DNA from: JALHST01 sp038316335
GTDB taxonomy: Bacteria; Bacteroidota; Bacteroidia; Flavobacteriales; Flavobacteriaceae
Direction: 5' to 3'
Assembly: GCA_038316335.1 (NCBI GenBank)
Contig: JBBQAM010000077.1
Location: 1 to 12,212 of the forward strand
DNA: 12,212 nucleotides
In this document: positions 6,761 to 12,212 of the stretch, piece after piece
How positions within the stretch are numbered: the first letter of the stretch is position 1
How the letters are laid out: each line of letters opens with the position of its first letter
Made by a program: the position numbers and the translations under genes
Notes under the pieces: generated by a model
The model's input: only the letters and a program-made list of their open reading frames with translations
Told to the model about the DNA's origin: nothing
Databases searched by the model: none

Positions 6761-6768
6761 CAAAGTTA
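6761..6768 (-). promoter_or_regulatory. -7 promoter element for the cation transporter gene
   Basis: On the minus strand this reads TAACTTTG, a perfect match to the Bacteroidota -7 consensus TAnnTTTG, 82 bp upstream of the ATG at 6678. The matching -33 TTTG is weak: only GTG near 6789-6791, 20 bp away. It lies just beyond the htpG terminator, as a fresh promoter would. Confidence 0.4.
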
Positions 6769-6792
6769 AGCCCTTTTAGAACATATGGCACG

Positions 6793-6832
6793 AAAAAAAG
6801 ACCGCTTCAAATTAATGAAGCGGTCTTTTTTT
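6793..6832 (-). terminator. Rho-independent terminator of htpG
   Basis: A perfect 17-bp stem: 6793-6809 pairs with 6816-6832 around a 6-nt AT loop. The core is GACCGCTTCA/TGAAGCGGTC, flanked by seven A/T pairs that supply a U-run in either direction. It begins 21 bp after the htpG stop codon. There is no plus-strand gene to its left that needs it, so htpG is the client. It insulates htpG from the downstream cation transporter gene. Confidence 0.9.
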
Positions 6833-6853
6833 GTTGTCTTTATAACAATCTTT

Positions 6854-8740
6854 TTATTTCACCATCTCATAACTTCGCTTGATGAAGTTCGTAAGTTCCT
6901 CACCTTTAAGCAACCCTTTTGACAACCTTGCCAGGTCGATACTTTGATTGATCAGGCGTTCCCGTTTTTTCTCGGTCTTGGTGTTGAGGATTTCACCGAC
7001 CAATTCATGGTTTGTGTTGACAATGAGATTATACATGTCGGGCATATTGCCCATACCGAACATGCCTCCACCTCCGGTGCGCTGCATATCTTTCATCCGT
7101 CGCATAAATTCGGGTTCGGTAATTATAAATGGAGACGCCGAACTATCCATGGGTTCAAGTTGTATGGTATACCCCTTGTCCTTTATTACGGCCTCCAAAT
7201 TGGCCTTGAGAAGATCTCTTTCCTCATCTGATAATTTTGAAATCTGTGTGTCGTCTTTTTGGATGAGTTTATCCAAGTGATCGGCATCCACTCTTGCAAA
7301 AGAGATTTTTTCTTTGGTGGTTTCCAATTTTTGCATCAAATGTGCGATAATCGGTGAATCCATCAACAATACCTCATATCCTTTGGCCTTGGCAGCTTCA
7401 ATATAACTGTGCTGTGCTTCTTTGTCCGAGGCATATAATATGACCAGGGAGTCATTTTTGTCGGTTTGCACCCCTTTTATTTTTTCCTGAAGCTCCTCGA
7501 AGGTGAAGTATTGGCCATCAACGGTAGGATATAGTGCAAATTTGTCAGCCTTTTCAAAGAATTTATCTTCGGAAAGCATGCCGTATTCAATGACGATCTT
7601 AATATCATTCCATTTCTTTTCAAAATCTTCCCGATTATTTTTAAAGAGCGATGTCAATTTATCGGCAACTTTTCTAGTGATGTAGGAGGCTATCTTTTTT
7701 ACAGCACCATCGGCTTGCAGATAAGACCGTGAAACGTTCAATGGAATATCGGGCGAATCAATAACACCTCGCAACATGGTCAAAAACTCAGGAACAATGC
7801 CTTCGACATTATCGGTGACAAATACCTGGTTCTGATATAACTGTATCCTATCTTTTTGAATGTTCAGATCATTGGTCAATTTCGGAAAGTACAGAATGCC
7901 AGTAAGATGGAATGGATAATCAACATTCAAATGAATATGGAATAATGGTTCTTCGAACTGCATGGGGTAAAGCTCCCGATAGAATTCCTTATAATCGGCA
8001 TCTTTTAGGTCTGCCGGTTGTTTTGTCCATGCCGGATTAGGATTATTGATGATGTTATCAACTTCCTTGGTGGGAGCTGGGTCGTCTTCCTTGGCTCCTT
8101 CAGGTTTTGGCAATGTTTCTGTTTTCGTTCCGAACTTGATCGGGATGGGCATGAACTTGTTGTACTTGCTTAAAAGCTCACGAATGCGACTTTCTTCTAA
8201 AAATTCTTTTGAATCATCGGCTATATGTAGGATGATTTCGGTACCACGATCTTCCTTTTTGCCTTTTTTGAGGCTGAAATTAGGCGAGCCATCACACGTC
8301 CAGTGAACCGCTGGGCTATCTTGATAACTCTTCGTAAGGATTTCGACTTTTTGTGCTACCATAAAGGCCGAGTAGAAACCTAAACCAAAATGGCCGATAA
8401 TACCAGTATCCTTGGCAGAATCCTCATATTTATTCAGAAATTCCTCGGCACCTGAAAAAGCAACCTCATTAATATATTTCTTCACTTCCTCCTCGGTCAT
8501 ACCGATACCTTGGTCAATGATATGAAGTTTTTTGCCTTTTTTATCGATCTTGACCTCTATCATCGGGTTGTCAAATTCAATTTTGGCCTCCCCAATCGAC
8601 GTTATGTGTTTTAACTTAAGGGTAGCATCGGTTGCATTCGATATCAATTCACGAAGGAAAATTTCGTGATCGCTGTACAAGAATTTTTTAATAAGTGGAA
8701 AAATATTATCCACGGAAACATTGATCTTACCAGTTGCCAT
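6854..8740 (-). CDS. htpG: Molecular chaperone HtpG (Hsp90 family)
   Basis: A 628-residue cytosolic ATP-dependent chaperone, the same length class as E. coli HtpG (624). The N-terminal GHKL ATPase domain (about 1-210) shows FLRELISNATDA (28-39, with catalytic Glu31 and Asn35), the nucleotide-binding DQGIGMT (76-82) and the glycine-rich lid GHFGLGFYSAFMVA (116-129). The middle domain (about 240-500) includes the NVSRSYLQ motif that carries the catalytic-loop Arg. The C-terminal dimerisation part ends in FIKRSYEMVK, without the eukaryotic MEEVD tail. The N-to-middle linker is short and contains PEGAKEDDPAPT. It is transcribed alone with a strong terminator. No CIRCE-type heat-shock operator was found in its 419-bp upstream gap. 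Confidence 0.98.
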   Translation of the reverse strand: MATGKINVSVDNIFPLIKKFLYSDHEIFLRELISNATDATLKLKHITSIGEAKIEFDNPMIEVKIDKKGKKLHIIDQGIGMTEEEVKKYINEVAFSGAEEFLNKYEDSAKDTGIIGHFGLGFYSAFMVAQKVEILTKSYQDSPAVHWTCDGSPNFSLKKGKKEDRGTEIILHIADDSKEFLEESRIRELLSKYNKFMPIPIKFGTKTETLPKPEGAKEDDPAPTKEVDNIINNPNPAWTKQPADLKDADYKEFYRELYPMQFEEPLFHIHLNVDYPFHLTGILYFPKLTNDLNIQKDRIQLYQNQVFVTDNVEGIVPEFLTMLRGVIDSPDIPLNVSRSYLQADGAVKKIASYITRKVADKLTSLFKNNREDFEKKWNDIKIVIEYGMLSEDKFFEKADKFALYPTVDGQYFTFEELQEKIKGVQTDKNDSLVILYASDKEAQHSYIEAAKAKGYEVLLMDSPIIAHLMQKLETTKEKISFARVDADHLDKLIQKDDTQISKLSDEERDLLKANLEAVIKDKGYTIQLEPMDSSASPFIITEPEFMRRMKDMQRTGGGGMFGMGNMPDMYNLIVNTNHELVGEILNTKTEKKRERLINQSIDLARLSKGLLKGEELTNFIKRSYEMVK

Positions 8741-8900
8741 AATCTAATTTCATTTTTAATGTTATTCAGGCTTGATTGTCAAAAAAAATACCATACTGCG
8801 ATTCAATGACAAACTGACACACATTTTATGGCTTCCTTACTGCCTTGTACATTTTGGCGGTATAAATCGCTTGAAAAAGGTCAAACGTTCATGTAGAAAG

Positions 8901-8922
8901 TTTAACAAAATATTTTGTTTAA
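8901..8922. promoter_or_regulatory. Palindromic operator candidate upstream of the TetR-type gene
   Basis: The inner 16 bp (8904-8919, AACAAAATATTTTGTT) are a perfect palindrome, and 8901-8922 pairs at 10 of 11 positions. Related half-sites follow: TGTTTAA (8916-8922) is repeated inverted as TTAAACA (8939-8945), inside the spacer of the promoter at 8929-8958. This geometry fits an operator for a dimeric repressor, most simply the TetR-type protein encoded downstream. AT-rich DNA can give palindromes by chance, so binding is inference. Confidence 0.45.
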
Positions 8923-8928
8923 TATATA

Positions 8929-8958
8929 TTGAAAATAGTTAAACATTATTTATATTTG
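8929..8958 (+). promoter_or_regulatory. Bacteroidota-type promoter
   Basis: TTG (8929-8931), a 19-bp spacer and TATATTTG (8951-8958) match the Bacteroidota vegetative consensus (TTG, 17-23 bp, TAnnTTTG). Predicted start of transcription is near 8965, about 195 bp before the TetR-type gene and about 73 bp before the hairpin at 9038. Confidence 0.6.
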
Positions 8959-8964
8959 TAGGGT

Positions 8965-9071
8965 TATGGGGAATAAACTGCTATGAAAAAGTTTTAATCC
9001 ATAATCAAGCTTTATTATTTATTGGTTAGGTTGTTTGAAAAACGTGTTTCCGTCTCCGGAAGCACGTTTTT
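8965..9071 (+). ncRNA. Candidate small RNA or attenuated leader
   Basis: The interval between the predicted transcription start and the end of the terminator-like hairpin would give a transcript of about 107 nt. It includes a possible 4-codon peptide, MKKF, at 8983-8997 preceded by GGGGA. It may be an independent sRNA, or a leader in which termination limits expression of the TetR-UbiB-KAS III genes. No known RNA family was recognised. Confidence 0.3.
9038..9071 (+). terminator. Strong terminator-like hairpin upstream of the TetR-type gene
   Basis: A 15-bp stem (9038-9052 with 9057-9071) with one G-U pair and a TCTC tetraloop. The top half is TTCCG/CGGAA and CGTG/CACG, and the base is five A/T pairs that give a T5 run on the plus strand. 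It sits inside the leader of the TetR-type gene and not after any plus-strand gene, which is unusual. The base A/T pairs mean it could also act on minus-strand transcripts, but no minus-strand gene ends here. Confidence 0.65.
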
Positions 9072-9159
9072 GTTAAGAAGTAGATTTTTGACAGTCTAAC
9101 GAATATCAGCATATATTGACGAACATTTCTTCAACGAAAATCCTTACGACTGTATTGCC

Positions 9160-9819
9160 ATGACAAAGAAGACACCTAAAAAACAGCATACCGAAGACCA
9201 AATTATCAAGGCCTATATGGACTATGCGATGGAAAATGAAGTTATTCCTAAATCGATATTCAAATTTTGCAAGACCACCGGGATACCTGAATCGGAGTTT
9301 TATCATCACTTTGGCTCGCTTGAAGCTTTGCGTAAAGGTATTTGGATAAAGTTTTACAACAATACAAGTAGTTTGCTCAAAAAAAACAAAGAGTATGATG
9401 GTTTCACGAACAAGGATAAAATGCTTGTATTTTTTTATTCTTTTTTTGAGTTGTTGACTTTAAATCGAAGCTATGTACTTTTTACCCTTCAAAATGAACG
9501 TGGTTTTTTGGCATCGTTGGATCAATTAAAAGGTCTGCGAAAACAAATCAGGTCTTTCGCGAGCGATTTAATCGAAGATAGCAATACCCAAAAGACCCTG
9601 AAGATAACTCAATACAATCCTATATTGTTCGCCGAAGGGGCATGGCTTGAATTTTTATTCATCTTGAAGTTTTGGCGAGATGATGAATCCGTCGATTTTG
9701 AAAAGACCGATATGGCTATCGAGAAATCGATCAATGCAATTTTCGATATATTCGACCATACCCCTATTAATAATATCCTCGATTTCGGCAAATTTCTTTT
9801 TACAGAGAAAATGAAATAA
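9160..9819 (+). CDS. TetR/AcrR-family transcriptional regulator
   Basis: A 219-residue, all-helical protein. Residues about 11-60 form the TetR-type DNA-binding domain. Helix 1 is EDQIIKAYMDYAMEN, and the helix-turn-helix is at about 32-52 with TGIPESEFYHHFGSLEALRKGI, in which the YHHFGS pattern replaces the common YxYFxS. The basic N-terminus (MTKKTPKKQH) is typical of DNA-contacting tails. The C-terminal ligand-binding part (about 65-219) is rich in Phe, Trp and Tyr (FFYSFFELL, LEFLFILKFW), compatible with a hydrophobic or lipid-like ligand. The UbiB-like gene starts 29 bp downstream, so they are probably co-transcribed. It likely regulates its own unit through the palindrome at 8901-8922, which is inference. 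It is translated from ATG 9160. Confidence 0.87.
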   Translation: MTKKTPKKQHTEDQIIKAYMDYAMENEVIPKSIFKFCKTTGIPESEFYHHFGSLEALRKGIWIKFYNNTSSLLKKNKEYDGFTNKDKMLVFFYSFFELLTLNRSYVLFTLQNERGFLASLDQLKGLRKQIRSFASDLIEDSNTQKTLKITQYNPILFAEGAWLEFLFILKFWRDDESVDFEKTDMAIEKSINAIFDIFDHTPINNILDFGKFLFTEKMK

Positions 9820-9848
9820 TAGGACGTCAATTCCTAGAAGAACACTTC

Positions 9849-11168
9849 ATGAAAACACTCGATAGTATACCTTCAAGAAAAATAGAACGTGCTGGTAAAT
9901 TGCTCACTACTGGAGTAAAGATCGGGGGAAATTTTATGAAGTATTACGGCAAGAAGTTGGTAAATCCGGCCATCAATCGCGATGAATTGCACGCGCATAA
10001 TGCTGGCGATATTTATGACTCACTCAAGGTACTAAAGGGGAGTGCCCTCAAAGTTGCGCAGATGTTGAGTATGGAGAAAAACTTACTACCAAAAGCCTAC
10101 GTCGAGAAATTTTCACTATCCCAATTTTCGGTACCGCCATTATCGGCTCCATTGGTGCGAAAGACCTTTAAGACTTATTTGAATAAATATCCCGAGGAAC
10201 TCTTCGATACCTTTGGGCGTAATTCGATCAATGCGGCCAGTATTGGCCAGGTTCACAAAGCGTCTAAAAATGGGAAATTGCTGGCGGTCAAAATTCAATA
10301 TCCCGGAGTAGCACAAAGTATTGTTAGCGACTTGACACTTGTAAAGCCAATCGCCATGCGTCTTTTCAATATTAAAGGCAAGGATTCGGACAAATTTTTT
10401 AAGGAAATCGAAGAAAAATTAATCGAAGAGACCGATTATCAGTTAGAACTTACACAGGGCAAAGAGATATCAATGGCTTGCGGCCATATCGATAATTTAG
10501 AATTTCCTGTGTATTACGATGGGCTGTCAAGCAAGAAAATAATTACAATGGATTGGATGGAGGGCATGCACCTCAGCGACTTTGCCAAAACTGATTTTTC
10601 CACTGAATTGGGCAACCGCCTCGGCCAGACCCTATGGGATTTTTATATGTTTCAGATCCATGGGCTGCGCAAAGTGCACGCAGATCCGCATCCTGGAAAT
10701 TTTTTGGTGAGTGAAAAAGGCAGCTTGATCGCCATCGATTTCGGATGCATAAAAGAGATACCCGAAGCCTTTTATACACCTTATTTCGAACTAGCAAAAA
10801 AGGAAATTTTTGATAATGAAACCCTTTTCACACAAAAATTATACGAACTCGAAATTTTAAAGCAGGGTGACACTGCACACGAACTTGACTTTTTTAAGGA
10901 ATTGTTTCGGGAATTGTTGACGCTATTCACAGCTCCTTTCAATCAAGTGCAATTTGATTTTGGTTCAAACAATTTCTGGTCGCAAATTGCAGCGCTTAGC
11001 GAGCGCTTTTCCAAAGATGACCAATTAAGAACGATGAATGCAAATAGGGGTTCAAAACATTTCATATATATGAATCGTACCTTTTTTGGCCTTTTTAACC
11101 TTTTGCACGACCTGAAAGCGGAAGTTGTAGTGAACAACTACCAGAAATACCTAAATGACGGCGCCTAA
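9849..11168 (+). CDS. ABC1/AarF/UbiB-family atypical kinase-like protein
   Basis: A 439-residue member of the ABC1 (UbiB/COQ8) family. In order: the KxGQ region as KVAQMLSM (68-75), where the family's usual Gly is Ala; the Ala-rich nucleotide loop NAASIGQVHKA (128-138); the ATP-binding Lys148 in AVKIQYPGV; EETDYQLE (193-200); the hinge MDWMEGMHL (234-242); the catalytic-loop motif HADPHPGNF (277-285, Asp279 and Asn284); and DFG (297-299). All core residues for nucleotide binding are present. It lacks the two C-terminal membrane helices of E. coli UbiB (546 residues). In proteobacteria and mitochondria the family supports ubiquinone biosynthesis. Bacteroidota normally use menaquinone, so the role here is probably different, perhaps in lipid or isoprenoid metabolism given its neighbours. 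Confidence 0.93.
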   Translation: MKTLDSIPSRKIERAGKLLTTGVKIGGNFMKYYGKKLVNPAINRDELHAHNAGDIYDSLKVLKGSALKVAQMLSMEKNLLPKAYVEKFSLSQFSVPPLSAPLVRKTFKTYLNKYPEELFDTFGRNSINAASIGQVHKASKNGKLLAVKIQYPGVAQSIVSDLTLVKPIAMRLFNIKGKDSDKFFKEIEEKLIEETDYQLELTQGKEISMACGHIDNLEFPVYYDGLSSKKIITMDWMEGMHLSDFAKTDFSTELGNRLGQTLWDFYMFQIHGLRKVHADPHPGNFLVSEKGSLIAIDFGCIKEIPEAFYTPYFELAKKEIFDNETLFTQKLYELEILKQGDTAHELDFFKELFRELLTLFTAPFNQVQFDFGSNNFWSQIAALSERFSKDDQLRTMNANRGSKHFIYMNRTFFGLFNLLHDLKAEVVVNNYQKYLNDGA

Positions 11169-11252
11169 CATAATAAAGAACCTACTTTTTGTCTATATTA
11201 GTAATCCTATAGAATAATGGTCGACATGTCATTATAAGTAATGCTTAGTACT

Positions 11253-12212
11253 ATGTACAATTCAAAAATAACCGGTCTTGGATTTTTTGTACCTGAGAAT
11301 ATCGTCACCAATGATGATTTATCAAAAATAATGGATACCGACGACGCTTGGATCCAGGAGCGAACAGGCATCAAGGAACGCAGGCACGTTATCTATGGGG
11401 AGGATACCACCACCACCATGGGAGTGAAGGCCGCAAAAATAGCCATTGATCGCGCAGGAATCAAGAATGACGATATCGACTTCATTATTTTTGCTACCCT
11501 AAGTCCGGATTATTATTTTCCAGGTCCCGGGGTGTTAGTGCAAAGAGATTTGGGTATAAAAACCGTCGGTGCCCTTGATGTCAGAAACCAATGCTCGGGT
11601 TTTGTATATGCTGTTTCCGTTGCTGACCAATACATTAAGAGTGGTATGTACAAAAATATTTTGGTCATCGGTTCCGAACTTCATTCCCATGGATTGGATA
11701 TGACGACCAGAGGGCGCAGTGTTTCGGTTATTTTCGGTGATGGAGCCGGTGCTGCCGTTTTAAGTAGGGAGGAAACTGCCTCCAAAGGTATTCTCTCAAC
11801 ACATCTTCATTCTGAAGGACAGTATGCCGAAGAACTTTCTTTGATAGCTCCGGGCATGGGCAAACGCTGGGTAAATGATATTATCAAGGACAATGACCCG
11901 AATGATGAATCATATTTTCCATACATGAACGGGCAATTCGTCTTTAAAAATGCAGTAGTACGTTTTAGTGAGGTAATCATGGAGGGACTGGCTGCGAATA
12001 ATTTAAAACCGAGCGATATCGACCTGTTAATACCCCATCAAGCCAATTTAAGAATATCCCAGTTTATTCAAAAACAATTTGGCTTACAGGACGATCAGGT
12101 ATATAATAATATTATGAAATATGGAAATACCACGGCCGCTTCAATCCCTATTGCCTTGACTGAAGCATGGGAGCACGGAAAGATCAAAACTGGTGATTTG
12201 GTGGTCTTGGCT
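11253..12212 (+). CDS. Ketoacyl-ACP synthase III (FabH-type), cut at the window end
   Basis: The frame is open to the last base; 320 codons are present and probably about 15-20 are missing, judging from where FabH proteins end after 'GDxVxLxAFG'. It is a thiolase-fold enzyme that condenses an acyl-CoA with malonyl-ACP. Numbered from ATG 11253, the catalytic triad is Cys114 in NQCSGF, His262 in PHQAN and Asn292 in YGNTTAAS. ERTGIKER (36-43) and FGDGAGAAV (161-169) are also typical. I chose ATG 11253 because MYNSKITGLG fits the family's N-terminus; an in-frame ATG at 11241 would add four residues. It follows the UbiB-like gene by 84 bp with no terminator between. Primer specificity cannot be read from sequence. 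Bacteroidota often carry several KAS III copies, so this may not be the housekeeping FabH. Confidence 0.93.
   Translation, partial: MYNSKITGLGFFVPENIVTNDDLSKIMDTDDAWIQERTGIKERRHVIYGEDTTTTMGVKAAKIAIDRAGIKNDDIDFIIFATLSPDYYFPGPGVLVQRDLGIKTVGALDVRNQCSGFVYAVSVADQYIKSGMYKNILVIGSELHSHGLDMTTRGRSVSVIFGDGAGAAVLSREETASKGILSTHLHSEGQYAEELSLIAPGMGKRWVNDIIKDNDPNDESYFPYMNGQFVFKNAVVRFSEVIMEGLAANNLKPSDIDLLIPHQANLRISQFIQKQFGLQDDQVYNNIMKYGNTTAASIPIALTEAWEHGKIKTGDLVVLA

Larger units (their letters stand above)
8741..9159. other. Divergent intergenic region between htpG and the TetR-type gene
   Basis: 419 bp without a convincing gene. From left to right: about 160 bp of htpG-proximal sequence with no clear minus-strand TAnnTTTG element (the best is AACGTTTG, 8889 to 8882, one mismatch); an AT palindrome at 8901-8922; a plus-strand promoter at 8929-8958; a terminator-like hairpin at 9038-9071; then about 88 bp leading to the TetR start codon. 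The only small reading frames here (22 codons at 8828, 4 codons at 8983) lack support as genes. Confidence 0.7.

Noticed and set aside
6944..8306. Several plus-strand frames inside htpG
   Set aside because: They are antisense shadows of a strongly conserved Hsp90 gene and show no domain or start context of their own.
8828..8896. A 22-codon frame in the htpG-TetR gap
   Set aside because: No promoter, no ribosome-binding context and no recognisable peptide; this is expected by chance in 419 bp.
1..12212. CRISPR, defence system, prophage, IS element or integron
   Set aside because: No regularly spaced repeats, transposase, integrase, nuclease or toxin-antitoxin pair is visible, and no abrupt change in sequence character was noticed.

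Overview
This low-GC window looks like chromosome of a member of the Bacteroidota, most likely a (marine) Flavobacteriaceae. The evidence is the set of protein families (a 7TM AraC-type regulator, a DUF6249-like small membrane protein, a Bacteroidota-type HtpG), the absence of strong Shine-Dalgarno sequences, and several matches to the Bacteroidota -7 promoter element TAnnTTTG. The genus assignment is inference. No tRNA, rRNA, IS element, CRISPR array or phage gene is visible. The window reads as mainly core or ordinary accessory genome.

Region 1 (1-2941) is regulatory. It starts with a membrane-anchored AraC-type regulator on the minus strand. A small three-helix membrane protein (DUF6249-like, minus) follows and is divergent from an ECF sigma factor, which overlaps by 26 bp a two-helix membrane protein that is its probable anti-sigma partner. 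The sigma gene is preceded by nested concentric inverted repeats and by an ECF-like AACC-N16-CGTC promoter, which suggests autoregulation. A REP-like palindrome lies in the same divergent gap.

Region 2 (2960-5981) starts with an ArsC/Spx-fold protein that has no cysteine at all and so is probably non-catalytic. Next comes a two-gene metabolic module: a sodium:solute symporter of the SGLT/SMIT type and a complete myo-inositol oxygenase with all diiron ligands. Together they would import inositol and cleave it to D-glucuronate.

Region 3 (6028-8740) has two minus-strand genes: a short cation-diffusion-facilitator-like transporter without the usual C-terminal domain, and the chaperone htpG with a strong intrinsic terminator.

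Region 4 (8741-12212) begins with a 419-bp gap divergent from htpG. It carries a 22-bp near-perfect palindrome, a good Bacteroidota promoter and, about 80 bp further on, a 15-bp GC-capped terminator-like hairpin. This could be a small RNA or an attenuated leader. A plus-strand gene set follows: TetR-type regulator, ABC1/UbiB-family kinase-like protein and a FabH-type ketoacyl synthase III cut by the window end. Since Bacteroidota normally make menaquinone and not ubiquinone, the role of the UbiB-like protein beside a condensing enzyme is the most open functional question in this window.
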